From: Burkholderiaceae bacterium
Lineage (GTDB): Bacteria > Pseudomonadota > Gammaproteobacteria > Burkholderiales > Burkholderiaceae_B
Assembly (NCBI GenBank): GCA_017983955.1
Contig: JAGOAJ010000009.1
Coordinates: 60,764-124,763, forward strand
Reading direction: 5' to 3'
DNA length: 64,000 bases
Both the position numbers and the translations under genes were made by a program. Positions 8,267 to 16,867 of the stretch are shown piece after piece (position 1 is the stretch's first letter; every line of letters begins with the position of its first letter). The notes beneath the pieces are model-generated. The model was not told the DNA's origin and made no database searches. It worked only from the letters and a program-made list of their open reading frames with translations.

Positions 8267-9685
8267 TTAGAAACTTCCGAACATCGTTCCCAAGGTAATG
8301 ACGGTGACCAGGGCAATAAAAGGTACGACCATGGTGACTGCGGCAATGCCTAGATAAGACTGGCGGTGGGTTAGTTTGCAGATAGACAGCAAGGTAATAA
8401 TTGCGCCGCAATGGGGCAGGGTATCAAAGCCGCCTGCCGACATGACCGCCACACGGTGCAGCAAGTCCGGGCTGATGCCAGCCGCTTCTGCCATGCGTAA
8501 GTAGTCCGCCCCCAGGGTTTGCAGGGCTATGCTTAATCCGCCCGATGACGATCCTGTAATACCTGCCAGCACGTTCATGGCGATGGCTTCGGAGATCAAG
8601 GGGTTGTGTGGGGTCACGTTCAGTACGGCATCGCGGATGATCGCGAAACCGGCCAGCCCGGCGATGACGGATCCATAACCCACTTCAGACGCCGTATTAA
8701 ACAGCGGCAGCATAAAGCCAAATACGCCTTTGTTGATGGAATCGCGCAGTCCTTCCCAGCGCCCTAAGCGGCTAATGATCAATACCAGGCAGGCAACGAC
8801 CAGCGCAATAATCAAGGCCCATAGCCCTGTCATCTTGGCGGGACTGACGCTGGGGAAACGTTCGGTGATGCTGCTTAGATCCGTATTAGGGAAAATAAAA
8901 TAGGTAAATAGGGCATTCACGCCAATCACCAGAAATAGCGGCAGTAACGCCAACCATATGGGCATGGTGGAACGTGGCCCTTTTAATGGGGCAGGCTCAT
9001 TTGCTGCGAAGGTGTCCGTATCGTCCGTGTCGTCGTGGACGCCATAGCCTTCGCCACGATTTTTAGCCTTGGCAACACGCGATTGCAGCCACCATAAACC
9101 GCCGGTCAGCATCATGATGGATGCAATGATGCCCAGTCCAGGCGCGGCAAATACCGTTGTGCCGTAATAAGGAATGGGGATGGCGTTTTGTATCGCAGGA
9201 GTTCCCGGCATTGCCGTCATCGTGAAGGTGAATGAACCTAACGCGATGGCTGCAGGTATCAGTCGTTTGGGGATGCCCGCCGTTCTGAACAAATCCTTGG
9301 CAATAGGATAGATGGCGAAGGCCACTACAAATAGCGACACGCCGCCATAAGTTAGCAACGAGCAGGCAATAACCACCGTGGCTACTGCTTGCTTATGGCC
9401 CAGGCGCTTTACAGTCCACTGTGCAATGGTATGGGCCGCTCCAGAATCCGCCATTAACTGCCCAAACAGTGCCCCTAATAGAAATATGGGTAGGAACTGC
9501 AGCACATAACCGCTAAGTGCCGTCATGAAGGTGTCGGTGTAGATGGGCAGGAAGTAAGCAATATCCCCAGACAGGAAAACCGCTAAGGCGGCCATCAAGG
9601 GGGCAAGTAAAAGTACAGTTACTCCCCTATAGGCAAAATACATTAGTAATAATAGGGAAATTACAATTGCAAAAGTACTTGTCAT
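8267..9685 (-). CDS. GntP family permease
   Basis: This inner-membrane transporter has about twelve to fourteen hydrophobic helices and the GntP/citrate-type pattern, with a FLLGALFGQLM segment and the GSSSGGLSIALQTLG loop near residue 375. Relatives carry gluconate, 3-hydroxybutyrate or other short organic acids, and the substrate here is not certain. The frame extends five codons upstream to a TTG at 9700, but the ATG at 9685 with a GGTGG ribosome site is clearly better and gives 472 residues. A strong terminator hairpin ends only 13 bases before this ATG, so the gene is probably controlled by attenuation. Confidence 0.85.
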   Translation of the reverse strand: MTSTFAIVISLLLLMYFAYRGVTVLLLAPLMAALAVFLSGDIAYFLPIYTDTFMTALSGYVLQFLPIFLLGALFGQLMADSGAAHTIAQWTVKRLGHKQAVATVVIACSLLTYGGVSLFVVAFAIYPIAKDLFRTAGIPKRLIPAAIALGSFTFTMTAMPGTPAIQNAIPIPYYGTTVFAAPGLGIIASIMMLTGGLWWLQSRVAKAKNRGEGYGVHDDTDDTDTFAANEPAPLKGPRSTMPIWLALLPLFLVIGVNALFTYFIFPNTDLSSITERFPSVSPAKMTGLWALIIALVVACLVLIISRLGRWEGLRDSINKGVFGFMLPLFNTASEVGYGSVIAGLAGFAIIRDAVLNVTPHNPLISEAIAMNVLAGITGSSSGGLSIALQTLGADYLRMAEAAGISPDLLHRVAVMSAGGFDTLPHCGAIITLLSICKLTHRQSYLGIAAVTMVVPFIALVTVITLGTMFGSF

Positions 9686-9698
9686 TAACTGCCACCAC

Positions 9699-9724
9699 AA
9701 AAAAGCCCGCCTGGTGGGCGGGCT
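9699..9724 (-). terminator. Intrinsic terminator in the leader of the GntP permease gene
   Basis: On the minus strand AGCCCGCC (9724-9717) and GGCGGGCT (9711-9704) form a perfect 8-bp stem with a 5-base loop, followed directly by TTTTTT. It may end the upstream importer-oxidoreductase operon, but it lies only 13 bases before the permease start codon and so also blocks any transcript that begins upstream of it. Confidence 0.85.
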
Positions 9725-9782
9725 GAAGCTACTTGTAAAAGCGCGGGATATATCAGCCAGGGGCTCTTAACACGACAGAGCC
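9721..9782 (-). promoter_or_regulatory. Candidate attenuator leader: antiterminator and upstream hairpin
   Basis: Two further hairpins precede the terminator on the minus strand. GGCTCT (9782-9777) pairs with AGAGCC (9767-9762) around a 9-base loop. GGCTGA (9758-9753) pairs with TCAGCC (9726-9721), and the last four bases of that arm are also the first four of the terminator stem. The second hairpin and the terminator therefore exclude each other, as in a transcription attenuator. No leader peptide or known riboswitch was recognised. The regulatory role is inferred from base pairing only. Confidence 0.45.
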
Positions 9783-9791
9783 AACATAGAT

Positions 9792-9810
9792 ACTAGGTCT
9801 AGCCCTATAT
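9792..9810. promoter_or_regulatory. Shared 19-bp element upstream of the GntP permease gene
   Basis: ACTAGGTCTAGCCCTATAT differs at only two of 19 positions from the element at 16650-16668. Both copies have the same orientation relative to a minus-strand gene downstream, about 107 and 128 bases before the respective start codons. On the coding strand both contain a TATA-like stretch followed by AGACCTAGT. A common regulator or promoter element is inferred. Confidence 0.45.
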
Positions 9811-9866
9811 TGTCTCATATCTTGATACACGTGCTGCCGTGGCAGTCAATTAGGCATTTCTTAGGT

Positions 9867-11348
9867 CTAGTCGTGCAATGCTGGGGCTAGCGCGTATAGT
9901 GCCTCTAGTGCTTCGTCACTTACTTCATGTTCGTCATAGCCTTGTACTGCCTTGCTATGCCAGGTGTGTTCTGCCTTATAAAGTTTGGCGGCAATGCCCT
10001 GGGCCAATCGCTGCGCTCCAACGCTGATGCCAGGTATGTCGCCGCAGATCTTGCCCAAGCTAAGCAATGCCTGGCTGGTGAAGCAGTGTGTACGAGATAG
10101 CAAGCTTGAACCGTCTTCGGTTTTGGCGCAGAAAGAAAAATCCTCTTCTAGCATGGGGATGATCCCACCTTGCTCGGGCTTGCGGCCATCAAGCGCGCCA
10201 GCATCGAAGAAGCGAAGGTGGGGTAACAGGGGTCGCAGTTCGGGGCGTTGTTGCAGATCGGTTTGATAACCAGTGGCCAGAATCAGGAAGTCGGCAGTAT
10301 GCGTGGTCGTAGCGTCTGTGCTAAAGCGTAGTTCGCCCTGGTGAGCTGTAATTTCTTCCACGTGCTGGTTAAAGTGGAGACTCAGGTTAGAGGCTGTGCT
10401 TAAGCGCTGAATAGTGCCGCGCGATGGAGGGGTCGGTTGATTAAGCAGAAAGCCGAGCATAGTGGCGCGTTGTGCTTGATTCAGTAGCTGATAGCCGTAA
10501 CGGTGACCAGAATGGGCGAAGGCTTTCCAGTAGTTGATTTGCGAGAACTCAGCGGTGCGAATATAAATGTCTACTTGGGTAGCCTGAGCTTCCAGAGCAG
10601 TAGCCGCCGCATCCAGCGCCGAGTCGCCGCCACCAATAATGGCAACTCGTTTAGATCGCAAGGATGAAAAGTCTATTATTTCGCTGCTGTGCCGCCAGAC
10701 GCTTCGGTCCAAATTTTGGAATGTAGCTGGAATATTTGCGCCGCCAAGTCCATCCATGCCAGTAGCAAGTACAAGGTGACGGGCATAGCGGATCTGCGGT
10801 GCGGCAACCCCGCTGTCTGTGCTGAACTCCAGCCGAATGATAGGGGTGTTTATGTCGTCGGCCTGAACGGTCTGTATCGACGTCAGGCTATGCTGGTTGT
10901 GCACAGGCAGAGCCAGGGCCTGTTTGTACCACTGCAAATAGTCGTGCCAGACCAAGCGAGGGATACGATCCAGTGTTTTCCAGGCCGACTTTCCGTACAC
11001 GCTTGTGTACCAAGCACGAAACGTCAGGGAAGGGATACCTAGGGCGGGGCCAGTTAGCTCTTTAGGAGACCGCAGCGTTTGCATACGTGCATGGGTCGCC
11101 CAGGGGCCCTCTTGGTTGGCTGGGGCAGCATCATAGAGCCCGATGTTGGCAATGCCGATAAACTTCAGGGCCGCCGCCGCAGTCAGTCCCGCCATACCGG
11201 CGCCAATAATGGCGACATCCATAATGTTCTCACCATGGTAGGTACATTGCGGCATCCATGGTGCTTCAGGCAGGCAAAGCAGCTCCAGCTCGTGGTTTAG
11301 TTGCTGTTCCAGGGAAGTCGGGGTGGGCTGGGAAGTAGACAGACTCAT
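9867..11348 (-). CDS. FAD/NAD(P)-binding monooxygenase-like oxidoreductase
   Basis: The 493-residue flavoprotein has a dinucleotide-binding motif GAGMAG at residues 49-54 (VAIIGAGMAGLTAAAAL). A second one lies near residue 240 (RVAIIGGGDSALDAAA), and an ATG-type motif LATGYQTDL sits towards the end. This two-nucleotide-domain layout is that of flavin-containing and Baeyer-Villiger type monooxygenases and their relatives. About 43 residues precede the first Rossmann fold. The gene lies 6 bases after the ATP-binding gene of a peptide-type importer and must be cotranscribed with it, so the enzyme probably acts on the imported compound. The exact reaction is unknown. Confidence 0.8.
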   Translation of the reverse strand: MSLSTSQPTPTSLEQQLNHELELLCLPEAPWMPQCTYHGENIMDVAIIGAGMAGLTAAAALKFIGIANIGLYDAAPANQEGPWATHARMQTLRSPKELTGPALGIPSLTFRAWYTSVYGKSAWKTLDRIPRLVWHDYLQWYKQALALPVHNQHSLTSIQTVQADDINTPIIRLEFSTDSGVAAPQIRYARHLVLATGMDGLGGANIPATFQNLDRSVWRHSSEIIDFSSLRSKRVAIIGGGDSALDAAATALEAQATQVDIYIRTAEFSQINYWKAFAHSGHRYGYQLLNQAQRATMLGFLLNQPTPPSRGTIQRLSTASNLSLHFNQHVEEITAHQGELRFSTDATTTHTADFLILATGYQTDLQQRPELRPLLPHLRFFDAGALDGRKPEQGGIIPMLEEDFSFCAKTEDGSSLLSRTHCFTSQALLSLGKICGDIPGISVGAQRLAQGIAAKLYKAEHTWHSKAVQGYDEHEVSDEALEALYALAPALHD

Positions 11349-11354
11349 GATTTT

Positions 11355-13037
11355 TTAGGCGGCCAGAGCAGGCGCGTGATTCCAGTTAGGAATGGCGTCA
11401 ATCAGTTGGCGGGTATAAGCGTGCTTGGGTGAATGCCACAGTACATCGTGGCGGCTATTTTCAAGAATTCTGCCTTCATTCATCACCATAATGCGATCTG
11501 CTAAATAGCGCACCACAGAAAGATCGTGTGAAATGAACAGATAAGACAGGTCAAATTCATCGCGCAGATCAACAAGCAGGTTCAGTACCTGCGCCTGCAC
11601 GGAAACGTCCAGGGCGGATACCGCTTCATCGCAGATAATGACCGAAGGCTTCAGAATCAGGGCCCGGGCAATGGCAATACGCTGGCGCTGCCCCCCTGAA
11701 AACTCATGTGGGTAACGTTGCAAGGTATTGGCAGGCAGGCCGACGGCGTCCAGTATCTTGATGGCTGCTTGGTGCCGTTGTCGCGCGTCCAAAGGCAGAT
11801 GCAGTCGCTGCAGTTGATCCAGCATTGTGCCAATTTTTTTACGTGGATTCAGTGAACCGTAAGGGTCCTGAAAAATCATCTGAATTTTTGACCGTAGACC
11901 TCGCAACTGTTTGTGCGAGGCAGTGTGCAGGTTTTGTCCGTCCAGGGTCACATGGCCTTGATCAGGCTCGATCAGCCGTAACAGTAGCTTGCTAAGCGTG
12001 GACTTACCGCAGCCTGATTGACCCACCAGACCCAGGGTTTCACCACGGAACAGATCAAAGCTGACCTGGTCGACAGCCTGCACAGGGTGTGGGCTTGCTT
12101 TAAAGCTTTTACTTAATTGCTGCACACGCAGTATAGGTTCAGACGATGATTCGACATCATCCCTGATGGTGGCGTGCGGAGTATGCAAGATGTAGTCCAG
12201 CTTACCGTTATGCGTGGGCTGAATGCGTATTTCAGGCAAGCGCTGCTGCCGATAGTGCAGCGGCTGATCTTTGCGCAGCGATGCGCCCAGTAGCCCTTTG
12301 CTATAGTCATGTTGCGGATTGCTGAACAGGGTCTTGGTATTGGCGTGTTCCAGTATCTGCCCATTGTGCATGACCGCGATCCGGTCGGCGCGTTCGCTGA
12401 CTACACCCAAGTCGTGTGTAATAAGCAGCAGTCCCATTTGCAGCTCATCTCGCAGCTCATTTAGCAAAGAAAGTATCTGTGCCTGGGTGGTGACATCCAG
12501 CGCTGTGGTGGGTTCGTCGGCAATCAAGAGCTGCGGTTGGCAGGCTATTGCCATGGCAATCATGATGCGTTGGCGTTGGCCACCTGATAGTTCATGGGGA
12601 TAGCGGCGTATCAGACGTGCCGCATCCGACAATTGCACCAGGTCAATCAGCTCTAGCAGGCGGTGCAAGCGCTGTGTGCGATCCATGGACGTATGGGTTA
12701 GCAGCATTTCTTCAATTTGCTCGCCCACGCTAAGCACTGGATTCAGGCTGCTTAGGGGCTCCTGGAAAATCATGGCCAGCGCATTACCTTGTTTTTGGCG
12801 CAGTGCTTTTTTATGCAATGCCAGCAAGTTTTCGCCGTGCAGCATGATTTCACCGGTAGCTTGTCCTTTGGCAGGCAGTAGCCCGGCAATCGCTAGTGCC
12901 GTGGTGGACTTGCCGCAACCTGACTCGCCAACCAAGGCCAGGGTTTCGCCTGCCTGCAGGTGTAGGTTCAATCCATGTATGAGTGCTTTGTCGCCAATGC
13001 TGACACGCAAATTATTGACACGTAACAGTTCGCTCAT
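11355..13037 (-). CDS. Peptide-type ABC transporter ATP-binding protein, fused double ATPase
   Basis: Two complete ATPase domains of the DppD and DppF kind are joined in one chain of 560 residues. The first has Walker [10 protein letters not shown] near residue 37, signature LSGGQRQR and Walker B LLIADEP. The second has GQSGCGKST near residue 340, FSGGQRQR and VIICDEA. Such fusions energise family 5 importers. Its ATG overlaps the stop of the upstream permease gene as ATGA, which indicates translational coupling. Confidence 0.93.
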   Translation of the reverse strand: MSELLRVNNLRVSIGDKALIHGLNLHLQAGETLALVGESGCGKSTTALAIAGLLPAKGQATGEIMLHGENLLALHKKALRQKQGNALAMIFQEPLSSLNPVLSVGEQIEEMLLTHTSMDRTQRLHRLLELIDLVQLSDAARLIRRYPHELSGGQRQRIMIAMAIACQPQLLIADEPTTALDVTTQAQILSLLNELRDELQMGLLLITHDLGVVSERADRIAVMHNGQILEHANTKTLFSNPQHDYSKGLLGASLRKDQPLHYRQQRLPEIRIQPTHNGKLDYILHTPHATIRDDVESSSEPILRVQQLSKSFKASPHPVQAVDQVSFDLFRGETLGLVGQSGCGKSTLSKLLLRLIEPDQGHVTLDGQNLHTASHKQLRGLRSKIQMIFQDPYGSLNPRKKIGTMLDQLQRLHLPLDARQRHQAAIKILDAVGLPANTLQRYPHEFSGGQRQRIAIARALILKPSVIICDEAVSALDVSVQAQVLNLLVDLRDEFDLSYLFISHDLSVVRYLADRIMVMNEGRILENSRHDVLWHSPKHAYTRQLIDAIPNWNHAPALAA

Positions 13038-13927
13038 GAAGACTCTCGTAAACGGGGGTTAAGGGCATCGTTCAGGCCATCGCCCAGTACGTTCAGTGCC
13101 AGTACGGTTAACGCAATGGCAGCGCCGGGTAAGGCGGTAAGAAACCATTCGGAGCTTAGTTGGTCGCGACCTGTTCCTATCATGCCTCCCCAACTGGCAA
13201 CATTGGGATCGCCCATGCCTAGAAAGGCCAGTCCAGATTCCATGAGAATAGCGCTGGCAATCAGAATGGACGTGGTGACGACGATAGCGGGTAGCGCATT
13301 GGGCAGGATTTCCCTGACGATGATGTGGGCGTTGGAATAACCTGCGCTACGGGCAGCCTGAACAAAGTCATGTTGACGCAGGCGACGGAATTCGGCTCGG
13401 GTCAGCCGTGCAATTTCAGGCCATGATGCCAAGCCGATAGCCAGCTGGATAATACCCAATGTCGGGCTGTAAATCGCGACCAGCACAATAACTAGCAAAA
13501 AAGCAGGAATGGTCTGGAAGAGTTCGGTAATACGCATCAGGCAACGGTCGACAAGGCCGCCATAATAGCCACTTAGTACGCCGATGCTGATGCCAATCAG
13601 CAGGCTGATGGCCGCCGCGCTAAAGCCGATGGCCAGCGAGGCACGTGCGCCGTGCGCCAGCCCGGCCCAGACATCCCGCCCAAGCGAGTCTGTGCCAAGT
13701 GGGTGTGCTGCGTCAGCGCCTGGCCATAGCAAGGGCATGCCGGCCATATCCAGCGGGTCACCGGGAGCAAGCAGTTCCGCGAACGCAGCAAGCAGCAAAA
13801 TAGCCAGCAGGATCAATACTCCAGCAGCGGTTAGCGGAACGCGCATTTGCTGCAAGATAGCCTGCCAATGGGAGGAGGGGGCTGCAACGCTGGCAGTGGC
13901 AGGATGCATCAGGATGGGTTTCGTCAT
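13034..13927 (-). CDS. Peptide-type ABC transporter permease (DppC-like)
   Basis: This inner-membrane subunit has the DppC pattern: an N-terminal helix, a periplasmic stretch HPLGTDSLGRDVWAGLAHGAR, and the cytoplasmic EAA loop ARSAGYSNAHIIVREILPNALP. The frame opens at 13957, but the ATG at 13927 overlaps the stop of the upstream permease gene as ATGA. It gives 297 residues, which fits the coupled architecture of the operon. It pairs with the DppB-like subunit to form the channel. Confidence 0.92.
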   Translation of the reverse strand: MTKPILMHPATASVAAPSSHWQAILQQMRVPLTAAGVLILLAILLLAAFAELLAPGDPLDMAGMPLLWPGADAAHPLGTDSLGRDVWAGLAHGARASLAIGFSAAAISLLIGISIGVLSGYYGGLVDRCLMRITELFQTIPAFLLVIVLVAIYSPTLGIIQLAIGLASWPEIARLTRAEFRRLRQHDFVQAARSAGYSNAHIIVREILPNALPAIVVTTSILIASAILMESGLAFLGMGDPNVASWGGMIGTGRDQLSSEWFLTALPGAAIALTVLALNVLGDGLNDALNPRLRESS

Positions 13928-14904
13928 TGGCGAACTCGAATGCGTGGATCCTGCCATTGCTGGAATAGGTCAGTCAGAATGTTGATGACCACAACCAGTA
14001 GCGACGAGAACAGTAGGATGCCAAGTAAAAGGTTGAAGTCGCGGGTCATGACGGCATCCAGGGTCAGGCGTCCTAGCCCTGGCCAGCCAAAAACAGTTTC
14101 AGTGACTGCAGCCCCTCCAAACAAGGCGGCAAAATGTACGCCGAACATGGTGCTTACAGGGATCAAGGCATTGCGCAAACTATGACGCAAGGTGATGCGG
14201 ATAGGGTGTAGGCCTTTGCCTTGCGCGGTGCGAATGAAATCCAGATCCTTGACTTCCAGCATAGCTGCCCGGGTCAGTCGGGCATAAACAGCGATGAAGA
14301 AGGTGGCGACAGTAATAATAGGCAGGGCGGCGTGCTGTAGCCGATCTTTCAGCCAGTCCAGTCCATGCAGCTCAATGCCAATGGTGGCGTGCCCATTGGC
14401 AGGTAGCCAGCCCAGGTGTACGGAGAACAGCATGATAAGTAGTAGCCCTATCCAGAAGCCCGGTGTGGAGTACAGCAGTAAATTCACCAGGGACAGAATA
14501 CGGTCAGGCAGACGGCCAGCAAAACTAGCCATCAACGTACCGATGACGATACCGCTGAAAACGGCTAGCAACAGGCCGGATAAGACCAGGAACAGGCTGT
14601 TGGGCAGGCGTTCCAGGATTAGCGTCAGCACCGGGGCATTGAATCGCGGTGAAACACCCAGGTTTCCCTGCACCAAGTTGCCCAGGTACAAGTAAAGACG
14701 CTCTAACAGAGAACCCTCTAACCCATAGGCCTGGCGCATTGCAGCCATGCTTTCAGCCGTTGCTCCCCCAGCTTCACCCGCCATGATATCTACCGCATCG
14801 CCGGGAACCAGTTGCAGCAGCAAGAAGTTCAGGATCAGAATACCGGCAATGGTGGGCAGCGCATGTACAAGATTGCGTTTCAAAGCAACTGCAAACTCAG
14901 GCAT
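13924..14904 (-). CDS. Peptide-type ABC transporter permease (DppB-like)
   Basis: The protein is the DppB-type partner subunit with six predicted helices, the conserved periplasmic-loop glycines (LVPGDAVDIMAGEAGG) and the EAA-type loop RTAQGKGLHPIRITLRHSLRNALIP. A longer frame starts at 14958, but the ATG at 14904 overlaps the end of the binding-protein gene, follows a GGAAG site and gives 326 residues beginning MPEFAVALKRN, the normal family start. Confidence 0.92.
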   Translation of the reverse strand: MPEFAVALKRNLVHALPTIAGILILNFLLLQLVPGDAVDIMAGEAGGATAESMAAMRQAYGLEGSLLERLYLYLGNLVQGNLGVSPRFNAPVLTLILERLPNSLFLVLSGLLLAVFSGIVIGTLMASFAGRLPDRILSLVNLLLYSTPGFWIGLLLIMLFSVHLGWLPANGHATIGIELHGLDWLKDRLQHAALPIITVATFFIAVYARLTRAAMLEVKDLDFIRTAQGKGLHPIRITLRHSLRNALIPVSTMFGVHFAALFGGAAVTETVFGWPGLGRLTLDAVMTRDFNLLLGILLFSSLLVVVINILTDLFQQWQDPRIRVRQ

Positions 14905-16522
14905 TGCTGGCTTCCAGCAAAGCAAGGTTGGAGCGTGTGCCAGCGGCCGCTGTATCAAAGCCGCTTAAACGGCGATTGAATACGGTGACATCATTCACTT
15001 GTACGAGCGCAATGGTGGGAATCTCCCGTATCACGATTTCCTGAAAAGCCTTGAAGTATTCAGCGCGCTTGTTGTCATCGGTTTCGATGGCAGCCGCTTC
15101 CAGCAGCCGGTCAACCTCAGGGTTGTGATAGCGGTTGGCATTGGAGAAGGGGATGGCTGGATTGAAGCTTTTCGAATAATAAATGCGTTGTAAGCCGACG
15201 GTTGGGTCGAACATCGTGCTGACGCCGCTGACCGTCAGGTCGAACTCGCGGTTGGTATAAACACTGCGTATATAGTTGCCTGGATCTTGTTCGTGCAGGG
15301 TGGCCTGGATACCGACCCGAGCCAGCGCCGAGCGAACATAGGCAGCGGTGCGGGTGAAGCCCGTATTAAAAGGGTTGGAATGCAAGCTGACCGTAAAACG
15401 GTTACCACCTGCCTGCCGTGGGTAACCAGCCTCGTCCAGCAGTGTATTGGCACGGGCGACATCGAAGGGGTAGGGATCCTGGGCATCCAAGTGGTATTTA
15501 GGGAAGCTGCGTTTGGACACAGGTGCCACAGTGGTGTCGGCATAGCCGTAGAATGCGATTTTTTTGATTTGCTCGCGACTTAGTGCATGAGCAATGGCTT
15601 GACGTACCAATGGGTTGGCCAGGTATTCACGCTCCAGGTTGAATTCCAAGGCCGTGATGGTGGCGTTGTCTTCATACCCCGACATGGAGGTGTTCAGATG
15701 TGGAAACTCACCAAGGCGGGCGACTTCGCTGAGCGCAATAGGGCTGTGTGTGCCAATATCAATAGAACGGTTTTTGAGGCCGTTTAGGCGTGCTGCGCTG
15801 TCGGGCATAATGCGGAAAATCAGCGTATTGACCTTGGGGCGGCCGGCCAACCAGTAGTCTGGATTGCGTTCGTAGATGATGTGGCTACCGCGGCTCCATT
15901 CTTTGAAGCGGTAGGGTCCAGTACCGATGGGCGCGCTATTCAGTGGGTTTTGTAAGGCGTTTTCAAGCGTATAGCGATGCGCCGGTAAGATGGGGGTTTC
16001 GCCAGCGGCCAGGGCCAGCAGCAGATAGGGGGCAGGCTGGCTTAGATTCAGACGTACTGTCAGATCATCTACCGCCTCGATATTCTGCAGCTTGGAGAAA
16101 GTTGCAGCGCCCCGTGGATGGTAGGCTTTTGAGGCTAGCAGGGAAAATACAACATCAGCGGCAGTAAAGCGCTCACCATCATGCCAGCGCACATCAGGAC
16201 GTAGTTGAAACGTGTAGGTCAGGCCATCTGGGCTGACTTCCCAGGCTGTTGCCAGTTGAGCCTTAGGGGTCAACTGATGGTCGTACTCCAACAGGCCTTC
16301 CACGACTTTGCTGCTAACGGTCACCGAGGTGCCACTGGTGTTGGCAAAGCAAATCAGAACAGGGGGTTCGGGTGTAAGTGCAAAATTGATAATGCTGTTT
16401 TGCGTATCGTGATTGCTGCCCTCTAGTGTCTGCTGGGCTTGGGCTCGTGCCCAAACGGGGACGCCTGCAAGTAGTGTGGCGGCGGAGATATGGTTCAGAA
16501 AAGATCTTCGTGAAAGTTTCAT
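14897..16522 (-). CDS. Peptide-type ABC transporter substrate-binding protein (SBP family 5)
   Basis: This is the periplasmic binding protein of the second importer. From the chosen ATG it has 541 residues and starts with MKLSRRSFLNHIS, a twin-arginine signal, ending near VWARAQA. The frame extends to 16564, but those codons show no signal-peptide logic. The family pattern is clear (VRWHDGERFTAADVVFSL and IGTGPYRFKEWSRGSHIIYERNPDYW). It is the first gene of the operon that continues with two permeases, a double ATPase and a flavin oxidoreductase. The leader contains a GTGTGCGCACAC palindrome at 16555-16566. Confidence 0.9.
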   Translation of the reverse strand: MKLSRRSFLNHISAATLLAGVPVWARAQAQQTLEGSNHDTQNSIINFALTPEPPVLICFANTSGTSVTVSSKVVEGLLEYDHQLTPKAQLATAWEVSPDGLTYTFQLRPDVRWHDGERFTAADVVFSLLASKAYHPRGAATFSKLQNIEAVDDLTVRLNLSQPAPYLLLALAAGETPILPAHRYTLENALQNPLNSAPIGTGPYRFKEWSRGSHIIYERNPDYWLAGRPKVNTLIFRIMPDSAARLNGLKNRSIDIGTHSPIALSEVARLGEFPHLNTSMSGYEDNATITALEFNLEREYLANPLVRQAIAHALSREQIKKIAFYGYADTTVAPVSKRSFPKYHLDAQDPYPFDVARANTLLDEAGYPRQAGGNRFTVSLHSNPFNTGFTRTAAYVRSALARVGIQATLHEQDPGNYIRSVYTNREFDLTVSGVSTMFDPTVGLQRIYYSKSFNPAIPFSNANRYHNPEVDRLLEAAAIETDDNKRAEYFKAFQEIVIREIPTIALVQVNDVTVFNRRLSGFDTAAAGTRSNLALLEASNA

Positions 16523-16649
16523 GCGTACAACCCTGTTGCAAATGTGGTGCGCTAGTGTGCGCACACAATCAATAGGGTCTATGATGACTTTTATTTATAA
16601 AGATCGCCAATATCATATCTAAATAAGTATATAGAAAAATACTATTAGA

Positions 16650-16668
16650 ACTAGGTCTGGCCTTATAT
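16650..16668. promoter_or_regulatory. Shared 19-bp element upstream of the importer-oxidoreductase operon
   Basis: ACTAGGTCTGGCCTTATAT matches the element at 9792-9810 at 17 of 19 positions and has the same orientation. It is about 128 bases upstream of the binding-protein start, right after the terminator that ends the tRNA-Asn transcript. It probably belongs to the operon promoter or to the site of a shared regulator. Confidence 0.45.
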
Positions 16669-16681
16669 AATTAGTACAGGC

Positions 16682-16715
16682 AAAAAAAAGCCCCAACGCT
16701 TTCACGTAAGGGCTT
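16682..16715 (-). terminator. Rho-independent terminator of tRNA-Asn
   Basis: On the minus strand AAGCCC (16715-16710) pairs with GGGCTT (16693-16688), followed by a run of T residues. It lies 18 bases beyond the 3' end of the tRNA gene. Confidence 0.8.
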
Positions 16716-16733
16716 GATTTCGTTTCTTTCTAG

Positions 16734-16809
16734 TGGCTCCCCGAACTGGATTCGAACCAGTGACCTGCGGATTAACAGTCCGTCGCTCTACCGACTGAGC
16801 TATCGGGGA
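16734..16809 (-). tRNA. tRNA-Asn (anticodon GTT)
   Basis: The minus strand forms a cloverleaf with acceptor arms TCCCCGA and TCGGGGA. The D arm is GCTC...GAGC, the anticodon arm carries CTGTTAA with anticodon GTT, and the T loop is TTCGAAT. The discriminator is G and the CCA end is encoded. It is 76 bases long. Together with its promoter, its terminator and the leader of the importer operon it fills the gap from 16523 to 16867. Confidence 0.97.
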
Positions 16810-16824
16810 ACTGAAAGAAGCAAG

Positions 16825-16854
16825 ACTATAGCACATGAATATAACCATGTGCAA
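16825..16854 (-). promoter_or_regulatory. Promoter of tRNA-Asn
   Basis: On the minus strand TTGCAC (16854-16849) and TATAGT (16830-16825) are separated by 18 bases, and the start point would fall a few bases before the tRNA. The spacer carries the inverted repeat GCACATG/CATGTGC. Confidence 0.6.
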
Positions 16855-16867
16855 ATCGCCCTGATTC

